64,000 nt of DNA. It comes from Pseudomonadota bacterium. GTDB taxonomy: Bacteria > Pseudomonadota > Gammaproteobacteria > Burkholderiales > Burkholderiaceae_C. The notes under the pieces are model-generated. The model was not told where the DNA came from and searched no databases. It saw only the letters and a program-made list of their open reading frames with translations. The position numbers and the translations under genes are program-made. Location: positions 124,001 through 188,000 of the forward strand of contig JAIUPQ010000005.1 in the NCBI GenBank assembly GCA_020161145.1, given 5' to 3'. Shown here one piece after another: positions 46,324 to 58,482 of the stretch. Every line of letters starts with the position of its first letter. Position 1 is the first letter of the stretch.

Positions 46324-47514
46324 TCAATCGCGCCAGTCGTCACCCGGCATGATGCGTTTCATGAAGGCATCGAACATGGGCACGGTGAATGCCGTGTCGC
46401 CGTGATTTGGGCTCCACACCATGCCTTTCTTGATGAGTGAGCTTCGGGTCGGGGCGAGGGTGGAGACCTTGGCCGCAAAGCAGGCCGCGACTTCGCCCGA
46501 ACGATGTGGGCCTGGTCCTAGTTCCGCCATGGCGCGCAGGTATTGCTTTTCCTTGGGCGTGCATCGATCGAAGCGGACTCTGAAAAAACTCTCATCCAGC
46601 GCAGCGACCGCTTGAGCGGATGCCACCTGCACGTCGCGCAGCGTGATGGGCGACGCAGGCGCCGCAAGCCAGGTTCGGCTTCCCCACTCTTGCAAAAAGT
46701 AGGCATAGCCTTGAGTCAACTCCAGGATCCGATGGACGGCGTCCGCATCAATGGCGGCATCTTCGGTCTCAATCGGCACGGCAATCGCTTGACGCACCGC
46801 GTCCTGCGGCAGTGGTCCTATTTCAGGAAAGTCGAACAGACGTTCTGCATACGACTTTGCATTGCCCATTTGACCGCGCAACTGCGGCAGACCGGCCCCT
46901 ACGAGAATGATGGGGAGTTGGCGCTGCTCAGTCCTGTGCATGGCGGTGATGAGGGCGGCCAACTGATTTTCTTCAACGTACTGGAGCTCATCGACAAACA
47001 GCGCCACGGCAGTCTCTGCGGCCCGCGCAGCGAGGCCGACCTGCTCAAAGAGCGCCTGCAAGTCATGTTCTAGATCGCCGTTGTCGGCCAGGCCGGGCTC
47101 GGCGTCAAAGTCAAAGCCGACTTCGATGTCGTTGTACGTGGCTTTGAGCTTGCCTGCGAAGCCAGCCAACGCCCGCAAACCCCGGATGGCGTAGTCTTTT
47201 GCGACCTCCAGCGTGCTCAAGCGCAGCAGGGCCTGGCGAAGTTGCGGGGCCAGAATCGAGGGCAAAGATCGGCCCTCTGGGGCCTCAATCCGGATGGTAT
47301 GGATGCCGGCCGCTTCGGCGTCCTGGCTGATGCGATCTAGCAAGACGGTCTTGCCAACGCCCCGCAGTCCGACCAGCATGGCGCTCTTGGCTGGCCGGCC
47401 GAGGCGAGTGCGTTCTAAGCTGATCCGCAGCGACTCGCGCAGTTCGCTCCGACCGGCAAGTTCCGGCGGCGGGGTGCCTGCGCCAGGCGCAAAGGGGTTG
47501 CGTATGGGGTCCAT
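46324..47514 (-). CDS. Solitary AAA-family ATPase (AAA_16/STAND-like), function unknown
   Basis: A 396-residue ATP-binding protein. Walker A GLRGVGKT is at residues 49-56, Walker B ALFVDELQYV at 171-180 (D175, E176), sensor-like IILVGAGLPQL at 202-212. The N-terminus NPFAPGAGTPPPELAGRSEL recurs in this family of lone ATPases. The C-terminal 120 residues look like a winged-helix region. No effector domain is visible. Base composition is lower in GC than its neighbours. The start (ATG 47514) has no ribosome site; -10 and -35 boxes place the transcription start at the ATG itself, so a leaderless mRNA is likely. A 41-bp palindrome covers the -35 box. Confidence 0.82.
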   Translation of the reverse strand: MDPIRNPFAPGAGTPPPELAGRSELRESLRISLERTRLGRPAKSAMLVGLRGVGKTVLLDRISQDAEAAGIHTIRIEAPEGRSLPSILAPQLRQALLRLSTLEVAKDYAIRGLRALAGFAGKLKATYNDIEVGFDFDAEPGLADNGDLEHDLQALFEQVGLAARAAETAVALFVDELQYVEENQLAALITAMHRTEQRQLPIILVGAGLPQLRGQMGNAKSYAERLFDFPEIGPLPQDAVRQAIAVPIETEDAAIDADAVHRILELTQGYAYFLQEWGSRTWLAAPASPITLRDVQVASAQAVAALDESFFRVRFDRCTPKEKQYLRAMAELGPGPHRSGEVAACFAAKVSTLAPTRSSLIKKGMVWSPNHGDTAFTVPMFDAFMKRIMPGDDWRD

Positions 47515-47520
47515 ATGCCG

Positions 47521-47548
47521 ATGATACGGAAATTTGGAAAGTTATCAA
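47521..47548 (-). promoter_or_regulatory. Promoter of the AAA ATPase gene (probably leaderless)
   Basis: On the minus strand, TTGATA (47548-47543) and TATCAT (47526-47521) are separated by 16 bases; each matches the sigma-70 consensus at five of six positions. Six bases then lead to the ATG at 47514, which would be position +1. Confidence 0.65.
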
Positions 47549-47570
47549 CTTTTGATAACTTCCCAAATTT
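47530..47570. promoter_or_regulatory. 41-bp AT-rich palindrome, probable operator
   Basis: AAATTTGGAAAGTTATCAA (47530-47548) and TTGATAACTTCCCAAATTT (47552-47570) are inverted repeats of 19 bases with a single mismatch and a three-base centre. The element covers the -35 box of the ATPase promoter. Its AT richness stands out in this genome. The rest of the gap to mnmE (47571-47648) shows nothing clear. Confidence 0.65.
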
Positions 47571-47648
47571 CACTTGATTTGAAGACGACGCTCTGCGCAC
47601 TTGCGGTCGTAGAGTGCCATAGCTAAGCCGAGGCTGCTAGCGCCGCGA

Positions 47649-49040
47649 CTACTTGCCAATGCAAAACCGCCCAAAGATTTCGCCCAGCAAGTCGTCGGCG
47701 GTGAACTGGCCGGTGATGGCTTGCAGGGCCTCGTGGGCCAGGCGCAGCTCTTCGGCCAGCAGGTCCAGCGCGCCGTCGCCCTGGGCGGCCAGTGCGTCGG
47801 CGGCCTGCAGGTGGCCGCTGGCGGCGTCCAGTGCCTGCAGGTGGCGGGTGCGGGCAATGTAGACGCCTTCGGGCAGCGCCTGCCAGCCGGCGCGGGCCAG
47901 CAAGGTCTGGCGCAGCTCGGCCAGGCCTTCGCCGCTGCGGGTGGAGAGGCGCAGGTGGCCCGGCGGCACAGCCGCCGTGGGTGCCAGATCGGCCTTGTTG
48001 TGCAGATGCAGCACGCGGGCCGGGTCGGCGCCGACGAGGCGGGTGGCCAGGTCGGCCTCGGCGGCCTCGTAGGCGGGCTCGCCGGCACGGGTCAGGTCGT
48101 GCACGAAGAGCACGGCGTCGGCGCCTTCCACCGCCTCCCAGGTGCGGGCCATGCCGATGCGCTCGACCTCGTCGGCATCGCCCGCGTCGCGCAGGCCGGC
48201 GGTGTCCACCAGGTGGATGGGCACGCCGTCGATCTGCAGCGTCTCCTGCACGCGGTCGCGCGTGGTGCCGGCCACCGGGGTGACGATGGCCACCTCGGCA
48301 CCGGCCAGGGCGTTGAGCAGCGAGCTTTTGCCCACGTTGGGCTGGCCGGCCAGCACCACGCGCAAGCCCTCGCGCAGCAGCTGGCCCTGACGCGCGCGCT
48401 GGCGCACGGCGGCCACACCGGCCTGCAGGCGGGCGAGCTGGCCGCGCGCGTCGGCGCGCTCCAGGAACTCGATCTCTTCTTCAGGGAAATCCAGTGTGGC
48501 CTCGACCAACAGCCGCAGCCGCACCAGACCCTGGGCCAGCGCGTCGACCTCGGCCGAGAACGCGCCGGCCAGCGCGCGGCTGGCGCTGCGCGCGGCGGCG
48601 CTGGTGCTGGCGTCGATGAGGTCGGCCACGGCCTCGGCCTGGGCCAGGTCGAGCTTGCCGTTCACAAAGGCGCGCTGGGTGAACTCGCCCGGCGTGGCCA
48701 GGCGCAGCCGCAGCGGCGCGCCGGCTTCGAGGCAGCGCGCCAGCAGCAGCGCCAGCACCACGGGGCCGCCGTGGGCTTGCAGCTCCAGCACGTCTTCGCC
48801 GGTGTAGGAATGGGGTGCGGGGAAGTACAGCGCCAGGCCCTGGTCGATGGCTTGGCCGTCGGCGGCCAACAAGGGGCCGTAGTGGGCGTGGCGGGGGGTG
48901 AGGTCGCGTCCGGTCAGGGCGCGGGCCAGCGGGGCCAGGTGGCGGCCACTGGCGCGCACGATGCCCACGGCGCCTCGGCCGGGGGCGGTGGCGATGGCGA
49001 CGATGGGGTCGTCCAGCGCCGCCAGTGCCCTAGTGGCCAT
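47649..49040 (-). CDS. mnmE: tRNA modification GTPase MnmE
   Basis: A 463-residue protein that with MnmG makes the (carboxymethyl)aminomethyl group on wobble U34. An N-terminal tetrahydrofolate-binding domain ([22 protein letters not shown]) is followed by a helical domain with an inserted G domain ([23 protein letters not shown]) and the essential C-terminal FCIGK. The ATG at 49040 matches the family start; the frame is open 19 codons upstream. Confidence 0.96.
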   Translation of the reverse strand: MATRALAALDDPIVAIATAPGRGAVGIVRASGRHLAPLARALTGRDLTPRHAHYGPLLAADGQAIDQGLALYFPAPHSYTGEDVLELQAHGGPVVLALLLARCLEAGAPLRLRLATPGEFTQRAFVNGKLDLAQAEAVADLIDASTSAAARSASRALAGAFSAEVDALAQGLVRLRLLVEATLDFPEEEIEFLERADARGQLARLQAGVAAVRQRARQGQLLREGLRVVLAGQPNVGKSSLLNALAGAEVAIVTPVAGTTRDRVQETLQIDGVPIHLVDTAGLRDAGDADEVERIGMARTWEAVEGADAVLFVHDLTRAGEPAYEAAEADLATRLVGADPARVLHLHNKADLAPTAAVPPGHLRLSTRSGEGLAELRQTLLARAGWQALPEGVYIARTRHLQALDAASGHLQAADALAAQGDGALDLLAEELRLAHEALQAITGQFTADDLLGEIFGRFCIGK

Positions 49041-49169
49041 GTGGCGCGGAGGGGGGCGCAGGCGGGACAACTTCACCGCTGACCCTGTCGCCCCCAAAAC
49101 CCCGCATGGCGTGTGCCCAGTGTTTCGGCAGCGCCAGCGGGTTGTGAAGGGGCGCCCGCGTGATTCGCG

Positions 49170-50858
49170 TCACGCCACGCCCAGCCGTTTGTTGATGACC
49201 CATTGCTGGGCGATGGACAGCAGGTTGTTGGTCAGCCAGTACAGCACCAGGCCGGCCGGGAAGATGAAGAACATCACGCTGAAGGCCAGCGGCATGATCC
49301 ACATCATCTTGGCCTGCACCGGATCGGGCGGCGTGGGCTGCAGCCACTGCATCAGCAGCGACGACAGCGTCATCAAGATGGGCAGGATGTAATAAGGGTC
49401 TTTGGCCGAGAGGTCGGTGATCCAGCCCAGCCACGGCGCGCCGCGCATCTCCACGCTGGACAGCAACACCCAATACAGCGCAATGAACACCGGCATCTGC
49501 ACCAGGATGGGCAGGCAGCCGCCCAGCGGGTTGATTTTTTCCTCGCGGTAGATGCGCATCATCTCCTGCTGCATCTCTTGCGGCTTGTCCTTCAGGCGCT
49601 CGCGCAGCGCCATGATGCGCGGGTTGACGGCGCGCATCTTGGCCATGGATTTGTAGGCCTTGGCGTTGAGGCCGAAGAAGGCGGCCTTGAGCAACACCAC
49701 CAGCGCGATGATGGCCCAGCCCCAGTTGCCCAGCACACCGTGGATCTTGTCCAGCAGCCAGAACAGCGGCTTGGACAGGATGTGCACCCAGCCATAGTCC
49801 TTGACCAGCTCGAAGCCGGTGGCCATCTGTTCGAGCTTTTTCTCTTCCTGCGGGCCGATGAACAGCGTGTCGTGGTGGCTGTAGGTGGCCTGCGGCGCAA
49901 TGGCGGGCAGCGGGTACACCATGGCGATGCGGTAGAGGTTGGGGCCTACCGTCTCGGTGCGGAACTCGCGCTGCGGGCCCGGCGTGACCTGGGTGGCACC
50001 GGGCTTGGGGTCGGCCGGCTGCAGCCAGGCCGACACAAAGTAATGCTGGACCATGGCCACCCAGCCGTCGTTGGCCCGGGTGACGTGCTTGGCCGGGTCG
50101 CTGCCGCGCTTTTCGATGTCTTTGAACTCCACCTTCTGGAACTTGCCCTCGGCGGTGTAGAGCGCCGGGCCGGTGAAGGTGAAGTAGAACGAGGAATGGT
50201 CGGGTGGCGGCGAGCCGTCGCGCATCAGCTGCACATAGAGCTGGGGCTGCACCGGGGCCGTGCCGACGTTGACCACGTCGTGCTGCACGGCGATGGCGTA
50301 GCTGCCGCGCTGCAAGGTGTAGGTCTTGACCAGCTTGACGCCGCCCACCGGGGCCGACTCGAAGCGAACCGTCAAGGTGTCTTGTCCATCAGCCAGCGTG
50401 CGCGGGCCGGGTACCGCCGTCAGCGTGGTGAAGTGGTTGGGCAGCGCGGCGCCGCCGGCGGCCGGCAACAGGCCGGTTTGCGCCAGGTAGACGCGCTGCG
50501 GGCTCTCGTCCAGCAGCATCACCGGGCGGTCGGCATGCTGGCTGTCGGGGTATTTCAGCAATTCGGCCTTGTCCACCTCACCACCGCGCGTGGAAAAGCC
50601 CAGGCGCAACACGTCGGTGGTGACGGTAAAGGTCTCGGCCGCCGCCGCAGCGGGGGCCGAGCCGGGCAGGGCGCCCGCCACCGCCGCCACTGCCGAGGCG
50701 GCCGGCGTTGCCGCCAGCGGCGGCGCACTGGCCGCCGGCTGGGCCACCGGCGCGCCAAACAGCGTGGGCTGGCCGTTGTGGCGGTTCCAGGCGTCCCACA
50801 GCATCACCAGCGACATGGCGAAGATGACCCAGAGCAAGGTGCGGCGGAAATCGGTCAT
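49170..50858 (-). CDS. yidC: Membrane protein insertase YidC
   Basis: A 562-residue YidC/Oxa1 insertase. It has the N-terminal helix (LLWVIFAMSLVMLWDAWNRH), an Ala/Pro-rich stretch, the large periplasmic P1 domain (about 80-340), and the conserved C-terminal five-helix core (LGNWGWAIIALVVLLKAAFF, then NPLGGCLPILVQMPVFIALYWVL). It inserts inner-membrane proteins with or without SecYEG. The ATG at 50858 overlaps the yidD stop. Confidence 0.97.
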   Translation of the reverse strand: MTDFRRTLLWVIFAMSLVMLWDAWNRHNGQPTLFGAPVAQPAASAPPLAATPAASAVAAVAGALPGSAPAAAAAETFTVTTDVLRLGFSTRGGEVDKAELLKYPDSQHADRPVMLLDESPQRVYLAQTGLLPAAGGAALPNHFTTLTAVPGPRTLADGQDTLTVRFESAPVGGVKLVKTYTLQRGSYAIAVQHDVVNVGTAPVQPQLYVQLMRDGSPPPDHSSFYFTFTGPALYTAEGKFQKVEFKDIEKRGSDPAKHVTRANDGWVAMVQHYFVSAWLQPADPKPGATQVTPGPQREFRTETVGPNLYRIAMVYPLPAIAPQATYSHHDTLFIGPQEEKKLEQMATGFELVKDYGWVHILSKPLFWLLDKIHGVLGNWGWAIIALVVLLKAAFFGLNAKAYKSMAKMRAVNPRIMALRERLKDKPQEMQQEMMRIYREEKINPLGGCLPILVQMPVFIALYWVLLSSVEMRGAPWLGWITDLSAKDPYYILPILMTLSSLLMQWLQPTPPDPVQAKMMWIMPLAFSVMFFIFPAGLVLYWLTNNLLSIAQQWVINKRLGVA

Positions 50859-51151
50859 GGTGAGGATGAAAGCTTGGAGAACAGTTTGGGTGGCGCCTCG
50901 GGCACGGGGTCGCAGCCGCCGTCGCACCAGGGGTGGCAGCGCAACAGCCGCGCGGCCGCGAGGTAGCTGCCGCCCAGTGCGCCATGGCGCGTCAGCGCCT
51001 CGGTGGCATAGGCCGAGCACGAGGGGGTGAAGCGGCAATTCGTGCCCAGCCAGGGGCGCAGCAGCATGCGGTAGCCCCACACCAGCGCCAGCAGCGTGCG
51101 CTGCGGCAGGCGGGCCATGGCCGCTGCCAGCGAACGCAGGGCAACGCTCAC
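50855..51151 (-). CDS. yidD: Membrane protein insertion efficiency factor YidD
   Basis: A 98-residue protein with the family motif GYRMLLRPWLGTNCRFTPSCSAYATEAL and CHPWCDGGCDPVP. The GTG at 51151 overlaps the rnpA stop (GTGA); an ATG 12 codons later is a second possibility. YidD assists YidC. The rnpA-yidD-yidC overlaps indicate one transcript. Confidence 0.92.
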   Translation of the reverse strand: MSVALRSLAAAMARLPQRTLLALVWGYRMLLRPWLGTNCRFTPSCSAYATEALTRHGALGGSYLAAARLLRCHPWCDGGCDPVPEAPPKLFSKLSSSP

Positions 51152-51627
51152 GCCGCCTCCGCGCGGCCGAACCGCGCCTCGGCGCGGCGCAGCAACTCGG
51201 CCAGATCCGCTTGCAGCAAGGCGGTCAAGGCACACGAGGCGGCGCTGGCAAAGGCTTTGCGGTCGATGGGGGTGCGCAGCCGCACCACCCACAGCCCCGC
51301 AGCCAAACGCGGCGCGTGGCGGGCCAGCGCGGCCCGCGCCTGGCGCTTGACCAGCGTGCGCGTCACCGCCCGGCGCGCATGGCGCTTGGGCACCACCAAC
51401 CCCAGCCACTGATCGTCATCCACAGGCGCGTCCTGCGACGTGGACGAGTCTGTGGATAACTCGGTTGACAACGTGGGAGCAAGCTGTGCATCTGCGCGGT
51501 CGGCGCCTGCTTTGCCAGGCTGGCCTGGCGTGGCCGACAGATGGTGGGCGGCGAAATACGTGCTGCGGCAGCGCAGTGGCGAGGCCAGGACGCGCTCGAA
51601 ATCGGCAGAACGCAACAGGCGCTGCAT
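51148..51627 (-). CDS. rnpA: Ribonuclease P protein component, with internal insertion
   Basis: A 159-residue protein subunit of RNase P, longer than the usual 115-125. The core parts are QRLLRSADFERVL and GLVVPKRHARRAVTRTLVKRQARAA (RNR-like motif region). Between them, residues of about 32-72 are a low-complexity Ser/Thr/Asp-rich insertion (TLSTELSTDSSTSQDAPVDDD). The DNA of this insertion holds one perfect DnaA box. The ATG at 51627 is chosen to match the family start. It is 54 bases downstream of rpmH on the same strand. Confidence 0.92.
   Translation of the reverse strand: MQRLLRSADFERVLASPLRCRSTYFAAHHLSATPGQPGKAGADRADAQLAPTLSTELSTDSSTSQDAPVDDDQWLGLVVPKRHARRAVTRTLVKRQARAALARHAPRLAAGLWVVRLRTPIDRKAFASAASCALTALLQADLAELLRRAEARFGRAEAA
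51416..51424 (+). promoter_or_regulatory. DnaA-box-like site inside rnpA (one mismatch)
   Basis: TCATCCACA differs from TTATCCACA at one position. It is 27 bases from the perfect box at 51451. Confidence 0.35.
51451..51459 (-). promoter_or_regulatory. Perfect DnaA box inside the rnpA insertion
   Basis: TGTGGATAA, the complement of TTATCCACA, lies in the part of rnpA that codes for the Ser/Thr-rich insertion. Confidence 0.6.
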
Positions 51628-51681
51628 GGGGCCCAGGCAGGGTGGGCGCGGGGCAGGCAACAGCGCGCCCCGCAAGCCGGA

Positions 51682-51819
51682 TCAGACCTGCGTCATTTTC
51701 TTGCGGCCCTTGGCGCGGCGCGCATTGATCACGGCACGGCCGCCGCGCGACTTCATGCGAACGAGGAAGCCGTGCGTGCGGGCGCGGCGGACTTTGGAGG
51801 GCTGATAGGTGCGCTTCAT
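51682..51819 (-). CDS. rpmH: 50S ribosomal protein L34
   Basis: A 45-residue very basic protein with the invariant L34 sequence start [18 protein letters not shown] and the segment [12 protein letters not shown]. It is too short to stand out by length but the sequence is unmistakable. It begins the minus-strand operon rpmH-rnpA-yidD-yidC(-mnmE), whose promoter must lie in the rpmH-dnaA gap. Confidence 0.97.
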   Translation of the reverse strand: MKRTYQPSKVRRARTHGFLVRMKSRGGRAVINARRAKGRKKMTQV

Positions 51820-52130
51820 GGTGGTCTACGGTCTGGATTGGCAGGGCGTGACGGCGGGCGTGGAGCCCGTGTCTTGCTGCCTGGATGCCGGGCTGCCGCG
51901 TGCAACAGGGCACAAGGCGCAGGCCGGCGCGGGCAGCATCGGCAAGTCTCGCAGATGGTGCGAAACGGAAAACCTGCCATTCTAGATCAAGAAGCCGTAC
52001 CCGCCAAGGCGCGCGGCGATGGGGTGGGTGCTGCCGGGCGCTGAAGGGAGTCGGGTCCATTGTGGATAACCCTGGCCGGCGGCGGCCGATGAGGGCTAGA
52101 ATGCCGCCGCTCAATCCTATGTTTTCCACA
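51820..52130. other. Putative chromosomal replication origin (oriC), rpmH-dnaA gap
   Basis: This 311-base gap lies between divergent rpmH and dnaA, the usual oriC place in Burkholderiales. It has one perfect DnaA box (52061-52069) and one single-mismatch box (TTTTCCACA, 52122-52130) touching the dnaA start; a further perfect box lies in nearby rnpA. An obvious AT-rich unwinding element is not seen; the lowest-GC part is about 51961-51995. It also contains the promoters of rpmH and dnaA. Confidence 0.55.
52061..52069 (-). promoter_or_regulatory. Perfect DnaA box before dnaA
   Basis: TGTGGATAA, the complement of the consensus TTATCCACA, 61 bases before the dnaA start. It could serve both initiation and dnaA autoregulation. 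Confidence 0.75.
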
Positions 52131-53522
52131 ATGAGTGTCGATCTTTGGCAGCGTGGTTGCGAGCAACTGGCTTGCGAGCTGCCCGAACCGCAGTTTTCCA
52201 CCTGGATCAGCCCGCTGCCCCCGGCCGACATTGCCGATGCGGGCGACGACGGGCTGGTCGCTTCGCTGCGGGTGCCCAACCGCTTCAAGCTCGACTGGAT
52301 CCGCACGCAATACGCCTCGCGCATCGAGTCGGTGCTGGCCGAACTGGCCGGCCGCCCGGTGCGGCTGGAGCTGGCCCTGGCGCCACGCGAGGCCTTGCCT
52401 GCCCGCACCGTTGCGGGCACGCCACTGCGGCCGGCCATCCTGCCTGGCCTCCCCGCCACAGCGGGCACGCCGGTGCTGGCGCCTGCGCCCACGCCCGCCC
52501 CCACCCACCGGCTCAACAGCGCCCACACCTTCGACACCCTGGTGGCCGGCCGCGCCAACCAGATGGCGCGCACGGCGGCGCTGCACGTGGCCGGCGCGCC
52601 GGGGCGCATGTACAACCCGCTGTTCATCTATGGCGGCGTGGGCCTGGGCAAGACCCACCTGATCCACGCCGTGGGCCACGCGCTGCTGGCCGACCGGCCC
52701 GATGCGCGGGTGCTCTACCTGCATGCCGAGCAGTTCATCTCCGACGTGGTCAAGAACTACCAGCGCAAGACGTTTGACGAGCTCAAGGCCAAATACCACT
52801 CGCTGGACCTGCTGCTGATCGACGACGTGCAGTTCTTTGCCGGCAAGGAGCGCACCCAGGAGGAGTTCTTCAACGCCTTCGAGGCGCTGCTGGCCAAGCG
52901 GGCGCACATCATCATGACCAGCGACACCTATCCCAAGGGGCTGGCCAACATCGACGAGCGCCTGACCTCGCGCTTCGACTCGGGGCTCACGGTGGCCATC
53001 GAGCCGCCCGAGCTGGAGATGCGCGTGGCCATCCTGCTGACCAAGGCGCGCAGCGAGGGTGCGGGGCTGCCCGAGGACGTGGCCTTCTTCATCGCCAAGA
53101 ACGTGCGCGCCAACGTGCGCGAGCTGGAAGGGGCGCTGCGCAAGGTGCTGGCGTTTGCCAAGTTCTCGCAAAAAGAGATCTCGATTGCGCTGGCGCGCGA
53201 GGCGCTCAAAGACCTGCTGTCCATCCAGAACCGCCAGATCTCGGTCGAGAACATCCAGAAAACGGTGGCCGACTTCTACAAGATCAAGGTGGCCGACATG
53301 TACTCCAAGCGCCGCCCGGCCAGCATCGCGCGGCCGCGCCAGATCGCCATGTACCTGGCCAAGGAGCTGACGCAAAAAAGCCTGCCCGAGATCGGCGACC
53401 TCTTTGGCGGGCGCGACCACACCACCGTGCTGCACGCCGTGCGCAAAGTGGGCGGCGAGCGCCACAAGGACACCGAGCTGAACCAGCAGCTGCACGTGCT
53501 GGAGCAAACGCTCAAGGGCTGA
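52131..53522 (+). CDS. dnaA: Chromosomal replication initiator DnaA
   Basis: A 463-residue AAA+ initiator. Domain I (1-85, [24 protein letters not shown]), a Pro/Ala-rich linker, domain III with Walker A GGVGLGKT (168-175) and Walker [11 protein letters not shown], and domain IV with the DNA-binding signature [15 protein letters not shown]. The ATG at 52131 is used; an in-frame ATG at 52119 would add four residues, and its codons form part of a DnaA-like box. Confidence 0.97.
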   Translation: MSVDLWQRGCEQLACELPEPQFSTWISPLPPADIADAGDDGLVASLRVPNRFKLDWIRTQYASRIESVLAELAGRPVRLELALAPREALPARTVAGTPLRPAILPGLPATAGTPVLAPAPTPAPTHRLNSAHTFDTLVAGRANQMARTAALHVAGAPGRMYNPLFIYGGVGLGKTHLIHAVGHALLADRPDARVLYLHAEQFISDVVKNYQRKTFDELKAKYHSLDLLLIDDVQFFAGKERTQEEFFNAFEALLAKRAHIIMTSDTYPKGLANIDERLTSRFDSGLTVAIEPPELEMRVAILLTKARSEGAGLPEDVAFFIAKNVRANVRELEGALRKVLAFAKFSQKEISIALAREALKDLLSIQNRQISVENIQKTVADFYKIKVADMYSKRRPASIARPRQIAMYLAKELTQKSLPEIGDLFGGRDHTTVLHAVRKVGGERHKDTELNQQLHVLEQTLKG

Positions 53523-53600
53523 CGCCCCGCGCGCGGGGGTGGCCCGCATTCATCAGCGAAAATGCGCGGTTAATCGCTGCACCCCTCTCACGGAGACGCC

Positions 53601-57343
<3,743 letters not shown>

Positions 57344-57406
57344 GGGGTAAAGGGCGACGTTGCGCGGCGGTCGATCTGACCCAAGGGGCAAGCTCAGGAA
57401 GGTGTC

Positions 57407-58357
57407 ATGAGTTTGCAGCAAGCAGACCAGAAGGTTTTGCAGGATCAAGGCCAAGGCTGGCTGCGAGAGCACGTGCTCCAGCTGTTGGTCATGAGCACTG
57501 CGTCCCTTACTGCAGGGAGCTACCTGGTTGGCCGTGCCGGTATCCAGGGGTGGTATGACGCTGCAGGCGTGCCATCACTTTGGTTTGTGTGGCCTTTCCA
57601 GGACATTGTCATTCGGGGCCTCGCCGATTCCTCCACATGGGTGGTTGTTGTGGGCGCCATCCTCGCCGTGGTGGCTTATTTCGTCGCCCTGGAGAGCATC
57701 TCAACGTGGCTATCGAAGAAGGCGGCGAACTGGAGGCGTCTTCGCGCACGCGGCGAAACGTTGGATAGGCTGGGGTTACGCAAGCGGTGGGCCCAGGAGG
57801 CTTGGCAGGCTCGGCACATGCACGACATTGCCGCAATCGGCGCCATGGAGCGGTGGCGCTTTCTTGGGAAGCGCGGTGCGTGTCGTGTTAGAGCTGCATT
57901 GCGACCGGGAGAGCGCTGGCAGTTGTCGAAACCCATGACCCTGGGGCTCGTGGCTGTCGGTGTGCTCATCAGCATGTTCGGTCTGTATGTGGCAGTCATC
58001 GTTCTTTTGTACGAACGCCCATACCGTATAGGTGCAGATCAATTTCGCAAGCAGTACGTGGCTGCGACGGGACGTCAGGCGCCAGCCCGGCGTCCTCCCG
58101 GTTGGAGGATGACAGGTCAATCGCCGACGAAGGTAGATGACGCATATGTGTCGTCCGGTAGGGAGCAGCTTGGCGGATACCCCTACGTCAGGCTGTCATC
58201 AAATGGGGCCGGCGGCAGCAACGCGCGCATTTGCGGCTGGCTGGTGCAGGCGGCGGAAGGAAGGGTTTTGCTGCTGACGTCCGATGGACTGTTGATGAAG
58301 AATTTCGGCGACGGGGCTTTCGAGTGGGATACCCAAAGCCCCGGCGGATGTAGATAG
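57407..58357 (+). CDS. Membrane protein of unknown function downstream of gyrB
   Basis: A 316-residue protein. Hydrophobic segments at about 27-45, 77-97 and 182-205 (LVAVGVLISMFGLYVAVIVLL) suggest two to three membrane helices with a long basic cytoplasmic loop (about 100-175) rich in Arg and Trp, and a soluble C-terminal domain (from about 206, ending NFGDGAFEWDTQSPGGCR). AGGAAG precedes the ATG. I recognise no family. Its GC content is visibly lower than gyrB, suggesting acquired DNA. Confidence 0.75.
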   Translation: MSLQQADQKVLQDQGQGWLREHVLQLLVMSTASLTAGSYLVGRAGIQGWYDAAGVPSLWFVWPFQDIVIRGLADSSTWVVVVGAILAVVAYFVALESISTWLSKKAANWRRLRARGETLDRLGLRKRWAQEAWQARHMHDIAAIGAMERWRFLGKRGACRVRAALRPGERWQLSKPMTLGLVAVGVLISMFGLYVAVIVLLYERPYRIGADQFRKQYVAATGRQAPARRPPGWRMTGQSPTKVDDAYVSSGREQLGGYPYVRLSSNGAGGSNARICGWLVQAAEGRVLLLTSDGLLMKNFGDGAFEWDTQSPGGCR

Positions 58358-58403
58358 CGGAACGCACCGATCTGCGAGATGAAGTGTCTATTTGTGAGCG
58401 CAT

Positions 58404-58432
58404 AATCGACACGTTTCGCCTTCATGTCGATT
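58404..58432. promoter_or_regulatory. Inverted repeat 1 upstream of the Fic gene
   Basis: AATCGACA (58404-58411) and TGTCGATT (58425-58432) are perfect 8-base arms separated by 13 bases. A CATAAT element (58401-58406) overlaps the left arm and may be a -10 box, though no good -35 is seen. Confidence 0.55.
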
Positions 58433-58451
58433 GCACGAACATTGTTCGTGC
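58433..58451. promoter_or_regulatory. Inverted repeat 2 upstream of the Fic gene
   Basis: GCACGAAC-ATT-GTTCGTGC is a perfect 19-base palindrome that begins on the very next base after inverted repeat 1 and ends 31 bases before the Fic start. No T run follows, so it is more likely an operator than a terminator. Confidence 0.6.
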
Positions 58452-58482
58452 CTCGGCCTGATCTGACCTTCTCCAATCGCTC

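Noticed and set aside
47530-47570. The AT-rich palindrome as a dif/XerCD site or an intrinsic terminator
   Set aside because: It lacks the 11-6-11 dif layout and lies near oriC instead of the terminus. The stem is AT-rich without a proper T run, and it overlaps a good promoter.
52119-52130. dnaA start at the upstream ATG 52119
   Set aside because: Possible, but the four added codons coincide with a DnaA-like box and family members usually start close to the ATG at 52131.
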